In this document: positions 24,330 to 36,885 of the stretch, one piece after another
How positions within the stretch are numbered: position 1 is the first letter of the stretch
Layout: each line of letters opens with the position of its first letter
Source of the DNA: Hofstenia miamia
Lineage: Eukaryota > Xenacoelomorpha > Acoela
Length of the DNA stretch: 64,000 nucleotides
Direction: 5' to 3'
NCBI GenBank assembly: GCA_004352715.1
Contig: SCFE01000115.1
Location: forward strand, 181,858-245,857
Notes under the pieces: model-generated
What the model saw: only the letters and a program-made list of their open reading frames with translations
Databases searched by the model: none
Told to the model about the DNA's origin: nothing
Made by a program: the position numbers and the translations under genes

Positions 24330-25440
24330 AACTCTTGACCGTTATCTGTATATTTAATGGTATTACAGGCAATACACAAATATAACTTGATTTGTCTGAT
24401 CTGCCATACAATCATGCTTACCTTGAAGAGGAATGTTCTAAATGCTCCGGAACGAATAATACGGTTGAGCTGAATATGACAAGAAAATCGCAGTAACAAT
24501 ATTCTCATTCATAGTTTCTTGAGTTTGTAGTAAGTCTTCTAGTTTTTCTTTTATAATTCTATCGACTATATATGTTGGATATTCATTACGCCTAAATATA
24601 TCTTTGATCTTTATGATTGATTTAGGAAGTTCTTCGTAATTATGATTAATCATGAAATGTCGATGTATCAGACGTTTGATCAATGATTTTTGTATGCAAA
24701 AGGTACGTTTGAATGGTAGTTAATTAATAAATTTGTATACGTTGGTTTGCTGTAGTATGATGACATAAATTTTTTCTTTATTCTTTCAATTTTAATATTC
24801 AGAAATTGTAATTTTTTGTTGTTTTCTTTTTCGATGGTAAATTGAATTGCAGAATCTAAGAATTCAAGGAAGGAAGTATGTCTTTAACATAATATTCTGA
24901 TATGACTAGTATATCATCAACATATCGAGCATAGTAATGAAATTTATTCATTATTTTGGCAACATTCACTTTGTTCAAATCTTGACATATAAATATTTGC
25001 TAGTGTTTGTCCAAGGCAATTTCCCATTGCAACATCATATAGTTGTAGATAAAACTTTCCTTGAAATTCACAAAGGGTGTTTTTCTGCGGAGTAATATCA
25101 ATGTTTTCAAGGTTTCAGTCTAAGCTTAATAGTTTGATGTTATATTCTTTCAATAATGATATTGCATATTCAACAGCATCAACTAAAGGAACTTTGGTAT
25201 ATAAGCTTTTAACATCAAGTGAATATAATCGATATTGATCGGCTGTTATCGTTTTTAATTCCTTTAAAACTGATTCTAAACTGCAATTTCTTCAGATGTT
25301 ACAGTTTATTCGAACGCCAAGAATCCCTCTATTGAAATATGTGGATACATTTCCAAAATTATAATAGTCCTTTACACTAAGTATATTTATATCATAGTGT
25401 CATGCAGCTATCAATTCAGCCTAACACATGTGTGAATTCT
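24330..25440 (-). mobile_element. Decayed Penelope-like retroelement
   Basis: Read on the minus strand from about 25440 downward. The order is YSLDVKSLYTKVPLVDAVEY, then FYLQLYDVAMGNCLGQTLAN, then YYARYVDDILVI, FTIEKENNKKLQFLNIKIER and a YSKPTYTNLL motif. This order, with YVDD, FLNI and KPTYT, is that of Penelope-like reverse transcriptases. Frames at 24683-24438 and 24508-24320 carry the linker and the beginning of a GIY-YIG-like segment (CIACNTIKYTDNGQEF), after which the element is cut off. Stops and frameshifts are frequent, so it is inactive. Confidence 0.8.
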
Positions 25441-26419
25441 GTTTCTTTGGTAAAAAAAAGTTTATTGCTCAATTTTTAACTATATTTATAACTTACACTT
25501 AAATCAAATGTTGAGGACCTAATGGAAGAAATTGTAATTCTGTGTGTCTGGGCTGATAACTGGGCATATGTTGATTCCTTAAAATAAATAATCCTAAGCT
25601 TCACACAATTTACGTTTCCTTATTTTGTAAAAATGTACCTTGGACGTGTTTTAAATGCACTCTAAAATCATACATTGGCGGTTATCCGAGAAATATGAGA
25701 ATTATAATAATTGAAGGAGAATGAAAATTATTCTAGTGTACATCTGTCGTGATACTCAGCACAATTTCCTCTTTGAATGCTTAGTTTTAGTTTGAGTAAA
25801 AATATATTTTGCAATTGAATGCATTTTTGGGTAAAATGTATGTATTTATAAAATTATCATCATCAGTTTGATTTTGTGGGTAAACATTATATGTTCAAAA
25901 TCAGAAAAAAACTGAAGTCAGAATTCAATGCACTATTGGAGAATTAATAGGACAGCTATTGATGCAAGATTTTTAAATTTTACAATATTATTGTAGTACA
26001 TATATGCCAAGTTTTAATCTAAAAAATAATTAGCATTACTCCTGATACATAGGAAAAACCTAATAAAAACTTATATAGTCAACTCTTCTTAATGAATTTT
26101 CATCATGTTTTAATTTACCAAATTCTGTAGAAATCCGCTTTCCAAAATGTACTTTAAAATGCAAAAAGCAAAGATATATATTTAAAAAATTTTTTCAAGC
26201 CTAGTAAATATATTGCAAAGCATCTGCTTAGAATTTTCATCTATAAATGTTAGAAAAACGTACTATTCCACAAATAAGAAAAGACGATCTAACAGAAAAA
26301 TTTGTATTTATACAAAATTTATCTAATTTTTGTCTCATTCTTTGCTAAAATAAATTCTGTAGTTGTGAAGGCTCTACACTCTTGGATATTACCTCTGAAA
26401 CTGATGAGTTGCTATGGAG
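25441..26419. other. Gene-free AT-rich stretch
   Basis: Between the Penelope-like relic and the last exon of the next gene. I see no coding frame, repeat end or RNA gene. Confidence 0.5.
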
Positions 26420-26425
26420 TTTATT
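26420..26425 (-). promoter_or_regulatory. Candidate poly(A) signal of the mesothelin-like gene
   Basis: AATAAA on the minus strand, about 97 bases beyond the stop codon at 26522. Confidence 0.4.
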
Positions 26426-26521
26426 AAAGTTAATCTAGTAGAAGTACACGTATATTCTAACGTTTCTGTTAAAAATTTGAAAATCTGATTACAAATTCTA
26501 TTATTCAATTTAAAACATATT

Positions 26522-27546
26522 TTACAACATATTTACAAAATATACAAATGCATAAGTAAATATAAAATAACTGTGAAGGGACAGTTGATTTGCTGTGTCT
26601 GTAAAGTACAAAATATCATATTTTAAGTCTTTGAATGCATTTTGGAACCATTGCGAAGTTGAAGGCATAACCATTTCTGTTGTGGTAGCAACTTGCAAAA
26701 CTGTTGGATTATCATCGTAATTGCTGTGAATAAGTAGTTCATCATATGATTGCAGATGTTGTTTTGTGAGAAATTTTAGAAACATTTGAATGTTCTCATG
26801 TTTGAAGTTCTCAATATTGTCTTCAATGCGTTTTCCTATTGCAAATAGTTGAGGAGTCGAAAGTTGATCTCCAAACATTGAAATGATCTGGAGCATAATT
26901 TGCTTAGGCAGCTTTTCAAACACATTGGGCTCAATTTCATAGACATTATCTGAAGAAAAACTAAAGTCATGCGAAACACCACTAAATATATTCCCCATGC
27001 TTGATACCATAGATGGCTTAAAGACATCAAGATCAAAACGGTTTTCCATAATAGCAAATATATCTGATAATTGATCCAAAGTACATAACCTGAGGCTTGA
27101 TATATCATTGACTATTTCGTATAACTTGGCTTTTGGAAGCGCTGCAATTACGTCGTTTGCTACCACACAGACAACTTCACCTAACGCTAGTATATAATCT
27201 CTTGTAGGTGAATCAAAACTAAAGCTTTTCTGAATTAGCTTGTAGAGCAATGATTGTTGATGGTAATCAAATTCCAAGCTCGTAATTTGTTGTAAAATGT
27301 GTAAATCTGTAAATTTAAGCCGAAGACTTCGCAATTGTGATATATCCATTTCAGGAATCAAATGCTTTAGCTTCAACAACGTTCTAGTACTCCAATCCGA
27401 AATGCTGTTCTCTTGAATATAGCGATTAATTATTACGTTCTTCTGCTCACTTGACCAGAATGAATTGTCGCCAAAGTATTCAACACAAACGTTGAATTCT
27501 CTTTTTGAAAGGTTGCGAAGCAAATTCGGAGGAATATACCTTCCGC
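26522..27546 (-). CDS. Possible mesothelin/otoancorin/stereocilin-like protein, last exon
   Basis: An open frame of about 340 codons that opens after a minus-strand TTTTAG acceptor (exon start at 27546, phase 1). No convincing ATG fits its beginning, so earlier exons should lie at higher coordinates. I could not find them. The product is almost entirely helical, with repeated units such as LGEVVCVVANDVIAALPKAKLYEIV...LDQLSDIF and FEKLPKQIMLQIISMFGDQLSTPQL. This leucine-rich helical repeat style, with recurring 'L-P-x-x-x-L' and 'S-x-x-Q-L' turns, resembles the mesothelin, otoancorin and stereocilin family. The C terminus ends in a hydrophobic tail (SLHSYFIFTYAFVYFVNML) with no charged cytoplasmic residues, which suits a GPI-anchor signal as in that family. 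The family call is by pattern only; an unrelated helical-repeat surface protein is possible. Confidence 0.55.
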
Positions 27547-28484
27547 CTAAAAAGGGTAAATAGAATGGAAAGAGATTATAACTTAAGATTCAAAAATAGA
27601 TATATAATACAGCATATATTTGAAGTTAGATTTTCTTTAATGCAGTTATATGATTTTTCCAATTTATAAAAGAGCAGAAGCAATGCAATTTCTACTTGAT
27701 TCATTAAATATTATAGTGTTAAAATTGAGAAGGCTTGCATCAGATAGGAATATAGGTCTGTTAGAGAATATAGTTAAGATATTGGCCCCAAAAAATTGAA
27801 TAGTATAATAAATTAAGATTTGTCTGCACTGTGCATGTTATAGAATCTACATTATTTTTATAATTATCAAAAATGCACGACAATTTATCATGTACGGAGA
27901 AGTAGTTTTTTCTAACTACATTTTTGATATTTACAATAAATTTTGCAAAATTAGCTTAAAATAGGCTTGAGTGGGATTAAGTTTGGAAATTCAATCTGTC
28001 ATGTCAACCTGCCTGTGTTTCAAAATTTGCAACTTGGATTTGTAATTTAAATCATAATTGTCATAAGTTACTAGAAGAGTATCTATCTATTGGGAAGTGA
28101 GATGAAAAGAATTTTGGCGAGGCTAAGTGCTAAATTAGAGACACTAATTCATGAAAAAAGTCAGCAGGAATTTATTATATTTTTTTCAAACATTTAATAC
28201 GTTTTAATCTGATTTAGTTTAAGTCAATTGCTTATAAATAATATCATTGGCAGTTTTAAACAGAGAAAATAAGTCAGATATTATAATTTTATAAAAATAT
28301 TACTTAAGTTAATTTCTAGAATATCTTTTGTATATATTTGTGGCTAAATCAAATAACTGCAAAATTTTCTTAAGCGGCCGCAAGATGTCTCAAAAATGTT
28401 CTATTTCTAAGAAAATCGTTTAGAATTCTAAGGCCATTTTTCAGTAAATATAAAAGTTACATTTTAGTGAAAAAATATATAATT

Positions 28485-28517
<33 letters not shown>

Positions 28518-28828
28518 ATTAACATCCCGTACATAGAACAAAATGTAAAAAAAACATTGGTTTTATTCAACTGATATTTTACTATAGGTAGTGGCGAAAG
28601 CGCCAAAATTAATATATCTTAATTTTGTTGGTAGGAAAGTTTGTGAGCACTTCTGATGTTTTTGAAAATCAAGTAAGTTTTTGGTTTGATTATTCGGGAA
28701 ACATAATTTCTTGCTTGGGTGCATTTGTAATTGATGCATGTAATATAATCCTACGTATTTGATTTAGATATTTTCGCATATATCTAGGTTGGCCTTTTCA
28801 AAGTAACTAAACTATAGTTGCATATAAA
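27547..28828. other. Gene-free stretch, probably intron
   Basis: AT-rich sequence upstream of the mesothelin-like exon. It includes a (TA)n tract at 28489-28512. No matching upstream exon could be recognised. Confidence 0.4.
28489..28512. repeat. (TA)n microsatellite
   Basis: TA dinucleotide run ending in ATGTATG. Confidence 0.85.
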
Positions 28829-29215
28829 TCACTTTCTAGCTGGTGTTCGAAATTCTATTAACAATTTAATGTTACAAGAATAAAATGATATGATTTTTAA
28901 AACCTTATTCACATATTTAATATTTTCTATTAATTGTAATATATATCTGCTTTTATTGTCAATACACTCGTAATGCATGTAGCATTTGACTATTGCTAAT
29001 TTTGTATTGTAAGAGAGACAATCTGTACACATATCATCTGTAACATGTATAAACAATGCACCAGACAGTGGTCCCCCTTGAGGTACTTCTAGAGTTAGTA
29101 GTATTTTCTTTGTATACAAATATTTTCCAACTTTTATGCATTTATTAATGTTCGATATATAACTTTGAAACCATTTGGTCATCCATGGCGAAAGTAAACA
29201 CAATTTATTGGCCAT
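28829..29215 (-). pseudogene. LINE reverse-transcriptase fragment
   Basis: The 128-codon frame contains WFQSYISNINKCIKVG followed by LEVPQGGPLSGALFIHVTDDMC. This matches the 'SYLSNRxQxVxVG ... VPQGxPLSxxLFxxYxxDM' stretch of non-LTR reverse transcriptases. The catalytic (F/Y)ADD that should follow is not recognisable (around NTKLAIVKC). It begins without a convincing ATG and covers only the palm region, so it is a decayed fragment. The VPQGGPLSG style differs from the LPQGSIL of the LINE at 7.8-11.4 kb, suggesting a different lineage. Confidence 0.75.
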
Positions 29216-29586
29216 ATGGTTTTGTTGCGTTGGTTAAATAACTGACAATATCATAAAGAAAGAACAATAGTTAGTAGCTACAAGCAAAATCAATATATTA
29301 GAAAAAATCTTCTTATCATTGAATATGCTTTTACTGGTGCAATATACAACTGCATAATTACACTATTTATTATCAAATCAAAAGAAAAAATCACTTCAGT
29401 AGAATCAATGCTGCTTATAAATTATTAGTTACACATTATTAAGAAGATTTAATGGGATGTTTCTTGTGGCGATGTGCAGTTTTGTCTAAAATATCATATA
29501 ATTAAGGTCATATGAGATGCCTTTTCAAGATATTTTCCGTCTTGAGCTATCTATCTACTCCTAAAAGCATCCATTCACAATTTCAA

Positions 29587-29589
<3 letters not shown>

Positions 29590-29618
<29 letters not shown>
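29590..29618. repeat. (TA)n microsatellite
   Basis: Uninterrupted TA dinucleotide run. Confidence 0.85.
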
Positions 29619-29621
<3 letters not shown>

Positions 29622-32600
29622 CTTTTTAGTGCAGCACCCAACCGAAAAAAAGCACTTTATTACCGGTATCCACCCTGTCCGAAACTTTTTACTTATATCT
29701 GAGAAGAAAATTTTGCTCCTAATAAGCAATTTAAAATGTTTCAACAAGATTTGGAACCACATTCATATATGTTGAGAAAAATACCATACTTATATACTCA
29801 TAATGTGAAGTGAAATATATATATCTTCAACTTAGTTGCACGATGAACTCTTCTAGCTTAAGTAATTGAGTAATTGTTAACAATTTCATTTCATTTCAAA
29901 ATAGAAAAATTTCTAATTGAATATTTTACACTGAATTATAGATGTTAAACATGTATATTACGTTGTAAACATATTCAATAACTAAAGTACTCGATCATAT
30001 ATGAATTTTATATTTGATTTTAGTAATACACAAAGTCCACAAAATTATCAATTTTTCCATATCATTGTTGTAAAAATTTCAATTTATGGGAGCAATATAA
30101 ATACAACAAAAAATAAGTCCACTGCTTTTCCTTACATTAATGTTCGCAGCCGTTTTATGTAAACTCTTGCTACTCACAGCTATTTAATGATTTTGGCTTT
30201 CATTTTGTTCATAAATTTTCAATCAAAATCACGTTTTTTATCATAAATACATAGGCAATCATTTTACATAAGAAATTTTAGTAATAATTCATAAGTTGCA
30301 TAGGATTTATACATTGCGATATAATGAAGGTACCAATGGCATGCTTATCAAAGAGCGTCTTTTGTAAAAGCAGAGGAACTTAATAGCTGCATTAATAGAA
30401 CATCAGATTACTGATGAAGTTATATCATCCATATCTTTATATAATAATGTATAATTTTTAAATTAATATATTAATATAATGTATTATAATTTTATCAGAT
30501 TTTATTTCACTATGTAGTAATCACAATAGATTATTACATTTGTAAAAAAATACCTACTATTGGAGATTCTGCGCAACCTTAATTAATTGATTCTGATTTT
30601 AGGAATAGAGTAAACAGCTGCTGAATGTCATTAATATAATGGGCTGATAGAAAGAAAGCAAACAGAAAAAGCAATGAATGTCTAGGTAAAATATTATGAT
30701 TGGACAATATTGTGGGACTGTTTAGGATAAAAAACAATAAGTGGTTAAAAATAACAGAAGTGATGCAAGAAACAGATTTCATACAGAAGCAATTAATTTA
30801 CACAAGTTGCGTTAAGAGATACGTGGAAAGAAGTGTTGCGGTGAAAGCCAATTGTAAGCTATGCTGGAAATAAGTGTAGATAGCATTTAATAGCAAAGTA
30901 GGAAAAATGAATCGTCATTTAATATGACTAGGGCATCCAAAATGCTATATGGTCAATTGCGTGAAGTTTAGTAGTAAAACATTCATAGACATGCAATGTC
31001 CCTCACTGGTGTTTGCTTTTTTATTCTACAATGACTCACATTTTGTATTAAAGCAACAGTTGATTTGCTATGTTTAACATTGAGCTTCGACGTTAATCGC
31101 ATTTTAGTTCTAAGGTCCAAGATTAACTCATTTGGATCAGAAAAGTTTTTACAATTTTCTCCACGCATGGATGAAAAAATATAGAAATTTAAAAAAGCCT
31201 TTGTCCAGAAATTGGCACCTTAATCCTGAGAGCATAAAAATATTTGTTGTTTTCCTACATTACAGTTATATTTTTACAGTTGAATAAGAAAGTTTATGTA
31301 TTTGCTACATAAATGCATGCGGTTTTTCACATTGCTAAACTTACATTTTAGAATTTTATAGTTTACTTTTTGTTTGCCTTAAAAATGTGTGATGGAAAGC
31401 CATGCTCTCATGTTTTAGTATAAAACAGAATAGCAGACATCCACATATTTTGTTGATTTAGGAGTAATATTATTTATGAAAATGCAACAATAGATATATA
31501 TTCATTAATTTATCAATATTGCATATAATATTGCAATAAAGTTTTATAACACGATCGCAACTGTAAGATCACTAGGCATGGGTAAAATTTAACTTACATA
31601 ATGTACAGAATAAGTAAATGCACATCGCACATATATTAACAATACTTATGTAAATTTCAAGAAATCGAGAAAAAGTTTGTTTGTGCCGTCAATTTTTTGC
31701 ATTTATTTTACCATACAAATGCATTGAAAATGCTTTTAAATAATAGTTTGATAACTTACACTGATTTGTCTTAATGGGTCCATATACTAAAAATATTATT
31801 CCGAATTTTGTAACATCTAAATAGTGATGTAAGAAAACTTTTATAATTTGCCATTGATTGCTTACCTAAACTCAAGATATATCTTAACAGTACTTTACTG
31901 TAATGAATTAATTTTCTCTTTGATCCAAGTATAACTAAATTAAAAAATGTAGTTAGGATTAGCCATAAACTTAGATGATATTTAGTGAAACACTAAGAAT
32001 ATGTAGTTGATTTGTTGAAAACGCAGTTCTCCTAAATGTATGTGCGTGTATTTAATGCTTACATAGTTATGGCTATTGTTAATGGATTTCTGCATATATG
32101 TGGTGCATTTTAAATTATATATATCTTATGAATGTATTACATTAGCGAAAAAGAATTCTTGCAATACACGTAAAAAGGAAGGTGCATTATTTGTGTGTCG
32201 AGTAAAGTTATTATTTGAGCCGTGAACGTAGCCAAGGGTTAGGTACTAGGCGCTACATCCCAACTTGGGTCAATTTCAAGCCATTTTATTACATATCAAT
32301 TTTTTTATTTCACTAATATTAATCAATATCTAACATTAGCAATAAAAAAGCTTCCCCATAATACGCATGATTGGATAAGCCCTCCTGCACATATTAGCAA
32401 ATTTTAGTGTAAAGATTTGTAATGTAGTTGTAATGAACTGACATTTGAGTTAATGCCACTGGTAGAGAGAAACTCTAACTAAGTTATTGACTTAATATGG
32501 GATCCTCACATTGGAAGCAGTATGATACTTTGTTCATTCTCACATAAAAGTTATTTAAACTCATAGAAAACTGTATGTAATGTATTATTGCTGAAGTTTT

Positions 32601-35480
32601 TTACCTTCTCTAGACCAATTCCTTGCATATGCGAATAACCTATATCCGATTATTCCATTTCAAATTTGTTTGATTCTTTGGCAAAATTTTTTTTGCATAT
32701 TTTTAGTCAAAATTTCTATTAAAAAATATGCTTCTAATACAAAGAATCAAGTCTTTTCAATTTTAGTGAAATTTTTGTAATGTGTACATTAATTTTACTC
32801 TAAAACTATTACAATTGTTTATCAACGATGATTGAAAAACAACATTATAAATAATCGGGAAATGTATCTACTAAGAACCATCTTTCAAGGTTCCACAAAA
32901 TCAGTGCGCATTGTTAAAAATGAGTTATTCTATTTATTTGGAATATTCCTCATTCCACTTTGTTACTATGATATGCAATTGGCTTTCTTCAAGGGAAGTA
33001 ATTTGGCAATAGATACATATCTTCAAACGAAAATATTAATGTGTGATTATCACTATAGCAGTATGCAACGTATTATATATCCACGGCAATTATAAATTAA
33101 CGTTAAATGTAATTCTCAGCAAGTGTTAATAACGTGAAACATGCAAAGATATTAAATGCTTTATGTAAATCCAAATTATTTCAAAGAAGTTATTTTAATC
33201 AATATACCAAACATAATTCTGATTTAATGATGTATATTAATTATTTTAAAAGTCTTGACGGAGTCAGTGATGTAATTACTCCTGAATGAGGTGTAATTTA
33301 GGTAAAAACCTTTACATTGTTCTGCTAATTTCGTCAAATACTTCAAGTTGTTTTTGCTGTAAATATAACCATTAGTATTTATTAAAAGTATATTTTGGGA
33401 AGCGTCACATTTCTTTAATTAAATATTGAACAACCGCATACAAATTTCGTACCTTTAGTGATTTCATGCTAACTGCCGATAAACAATGCCTTTGCAACAA
33501 TGTGCGAGATGTATTTATTTTTGCGGCGGACTTGTAAATTTTGATTCATAAAATTTACCCGCTAAATGGAACAAATTTTCAAGCGTAAAATGAAGTGTGG
33601 AGCCATTGCATTTCCCATTACCACCAATTATCGCATTGTAAATTTTCTCTTATGACTCCCACATTTTATGATAACATGTTGCAAATTATCAGTAATTTTA
33701 GAATATTATTGTTGATTGCTCTATAGATTCCGCAATTTTCTTCAAGCTCACGAATTGGCATACCAAATCTTAACATTATGTAGAAGAGAATTTTAAATTG
33801 CTTTCGTTGTTTTATGAATACTAACATTTTAAGGATAATTTTTTCAAAGAATTCAATTATACATTCATTTTTATATTTTTTGCAATTTGCACCCAATTCT
33901 ATATTTTTTCATAAATTATCCGCAATATCTTTGCAAAAATTTTAAAATAATTTTTGTAAGTAAAAAAACGGTTTAAAATAATTTTCAATTAATTTATAAT
34001 GTTTTACTTATTGAATTTCACACAAGAAAACAGACATTTTACTTTGAAAAAACTAATAGAGTAGAAAAGAACAGCTTATAGTTGTAGTTAGATATTCCAA
34101 TTAATAATTAATTAAAGCAAGACACAAATAAAATTGCACAATAATTTCTGTGAATTTTTGTAATTTAAAATAGGTTAACCCAAGGCAATATAAACTATAT
34201 TTTTTATGAAAATAAAATAAAGTTTGCTGTTTATTACTACTTTATAAGTATTCGCAGAAATGCAGTTGAATGTTTATCCAAAAAATGACATTTTGCTAGA
34301 ATATTAATATATTCCGAAAATGTTGCTTCAGTTAGTTTAGAGCTAAACAAAAACAATTTTCAACTATAAAATACCGCAGACTTAGAACAAATTCAATTTT
34401 CCATTATTTTTTCTCTAAAAATGCAATTCCTCGTTTGACTACTTAAATTTTAAAGGAACTTAAATACATCTACTCTAAAACCTATAATGCATGAATGGCA
34501 TGCAGCAGATTTCTCAATGTGGCGCAACTTTTGAGCTCACTCGGTTTGGCTAGTTTTGATTATGAATGTTTTCACTTCGGCTCGTGAAACAAAGCACTTC
34601 AATGAGGCATTTTTAGCTCGGTAAGTTCATAAAACAACTTAAGTCATCTCAGAATTTTCTCTTACATAGTTTTTCTTGTCATTCAATAAACATTTAAAAT
34701 ATGACTATGGGGAACACAAAAACCCTATCTGAATAAAAGTATAAGCAGATTAATAGCGTTCAAGCTATGGCGACTAAGATGATGTAATTTTGCCTGAAAA
34801 TGGAAAAACAAAACAATTCATTAGCTATTTGTTTAAACAAGGTTCGGTTTGGACTCGTTGTAAGTACAATGCAGCACTCGAGCTCGGCTCGAATCGACTC
34901 GACTATTAACAAGTTCGGCTCATTGACAAGTCTGACATGCAGGCCTTGCCCGACTCATTTTGCAAGTTTGTGTACATGCAACTACTAATGTTGACACTTC
35001 AAGGCAAGACAATATCAGAAGCCTATACGTCAAATTTTAAGAAAAATTATGACGTCATAATTAATATATTTATTGATAACATTGGTCACAAAATACGCAC
35101 CCGAACAAAATTTTTTCAATTGCTACCTCCAAGGAATAAGGCTAAATTTTTTTTCACACCACTCCTGTTATTAAACTATCCTGGGCTTGAAAAATTTAAC
35201 ACTTGCCAGTAAACTGAAATAAAACTTATGTGCTTTATATGGTATGATACCTTTGCTGTGCAAGTAATTAAAGAAACTTCACCAGTTTTTCTTATGGTTA
35301 TGTCACAGATGCTATACCACAAAAGTTGCAGTTATACTTAATCTCGGTTTTTTATATATTAGAACTTTGTCCTATACTTAGAGCAGAGTTGGAAGTTTTC
35401 GGTGGGTAACAAGGTTAGGTCCAGTCCGGTTCATTCCAGTTCGTTCCTCAAAGATTGGGACCCTGTCGGTCCAAGATTTC

Positions 35481-35545
35481 TTATACTTCTTCTTCTTCGT
35501 CTTCTCTTCTTCTTCTTCTCCTTCTCTTTCTGCTTCTTTTTCCAT
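35481..35545. repeat. (CTT)n-rich pyrimidine tract
   Basis: A nearly pure pyrimidine strand made mostly of CTT units with C and T interruptions. Such tracts can form triplex DNA. The frame crossing it (35402-35647) owes its Phe/Leu/Ser-rich product to this repeat and is not a gene. Confidence 0.85.
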
Positions 35546-36083
35546 ATGATTAACAGATGTCAGACACTACCCAACAATTATTTCGATAAACGATGGTTTT
35601 TAATAAATGGAAAATACTTTTTTTGGAATGCTAGGGTTTTACAGTAACTTTAAATGTATGGTGCATCCTTTAACAAAAGTTGTGTCCAAGTGGTTAGTGA
35701 ATTTTGCATTGCAACTAATGTAAGCAAATGCTTAGGAATATTTACCCTATTCAGGCTGGACTTTTTGACATACGTAAAGGGTTGAAGTGAGGTAAATTTT
35801 CCACACCTACTCATTTTCTGTTCTATTAAGCCAATCAGTCCATATTTTTGGATGTGGTAAGCCTGATTATTAAACTTTTCAATAAAAATCTATCCTCATT
35901 CCAATGTTGGGCATAATTTTGGTTGATGTCAGCACTTTTTATATTTAAGCATGGATTTTTAATAAATTTAGGTACACTCTTGTCACCTGTTTAATGATAG
36001 TTCAAAGAATTTTTTCTAAACTTGCTAAACTTGATTAAGGAAATAACTTTTTAAACAATAAAAAACTGATTCACACTTATTAA

Positions 36084-36885
36084 TAGGGCAACCAAAAGTC
36101 ATAAAAGTCATATTTTTTTCTGTTGGTGTATTTTGCAGTCTGTTTAAAATTAGATGGTTTTCAGAGTTGGAGTGCAGTTAAATAGGAAGTTATAAAGTCA
36201 TAAAAAGTCATATTTTTGTTTTTTGAAAAATATAGTAATATTTGTGGCTTAAATGTCATAAAAGTTATATTTTGCATATTTGTATTAAAATAAGAAAGAA
36301 ACTTAAAAATGAATGCTGGATTGTGACTGCTTTAAATCATTTAAAAAACATTAAAGAAACTATATGCATCATTGTTTCATGGATTTTGCAAGGCACACGT
36401 GTTGCAAAACTGTGCCATGCAGATTCAAGCAACATATATGAGGGTTAACAATGTAATTGCTTCAATTAAGGCTGCTATCATAAAATATCAAATTTGAAAT
36501 TCCACCAGATGAACATTTAATCAGAATTGTATTCCAAGCTAAAAATTTTCAAGCAACATCAACTGCAGTTGAGAGATGTTTCTCGATGGTGAGAAAACTC
36601 TTGGCCTATGAACAAATTTTTACAACACTATTTGGAAAATTATATAATGTTATTGTATTGAGTGAAGCAGTTGCTTTAAAAAATTGACTTATTATTATGT
36701 AAGAGTTTTTGTATTGGTTTTATATCTTGTTCTCAATAATAGAAAACGTTTTGTATTGCTTGTATGGATCATTTTAAAAAATGGATGGTCATATTTCAGG
36801 CTATATTTAACTAAATTCCGTCATATTTTGTCATGAAAATAAGGTCATAACTTGTTTTTTTTAATTCATATTTCTGGTTGCCTTA
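36084..36885 (+). mobile_element. hAT DNA transposon, deleted copy with 8-bp target duplication
   Basis: An 802-bp element flanked by perfect 8-bp direct repeats CTTATTAA (36076-36083 and 36886-36893). Its ends are inverted: TAGGGCAACCA on the left, and TAAGGCAACCA reading inward on the other strand from the right. An 8-bp duplication with CA(G)GG-type ends is the hAT signature. Inside, several AAAGTCAT(A) words repeat near the left end. A transposase C-terminal relic lies at 36484-36687. The element is too short to encode a full transposase, so it is a deletion derivative that would need a transposase supplied elsewhere. Confidence 0.85.
36484..36687 (+). pseudogene. hAT transposase C-terminal dimerisation-domain relic
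   Basis: An open stretch of 67 codons ending at TGA (36685-36687). It contains ATSTAVERCFSMVRKLL, matching the 'S-x-x-x-E-R-x-F-S' core of the hAT family dimerisation domain. Asn/Leu-rich helices follow (KLYNVIVLSEAVALKN). The N-terminal BED finger and the catalytic core are absent. It sits inside the element bounded by the CTTATTAA duplications. Confidence 0.75.

Larger units (their letters stand above)
29216..36075. other. Long gene-free stretch with simple repeats
   Basis: Contains a (TA)n tract (29590-29618), GC-richer repeat debris with GAGCTCGGCTCGAATCGACTCG near 34870-34905, and a pyrimidine tract at 35481-35545. A 61-codon minus frame (30983-31168) ends in a good donor (AAT|GTGAGT at about 31040) but has no recognisable product or acceptor. 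Otherwise I see nothing coding. Confidence 0.45.

Noticed and set aside
30983-31168. 61-codon minus frame ending at a strong donor (AAT|GTGAGT), possible upstream exon of the mesothelin-like gene
   Set aside because: The donor is phase 0 while the acceptor at 27546 needs phase 1, and no acceptor or start context is convincing.
35402-35647. 81-codon frame rich in Leu, Phe and Ser
   Set aside because: The product is a translation of the CTT-rich pyrimidine tract.
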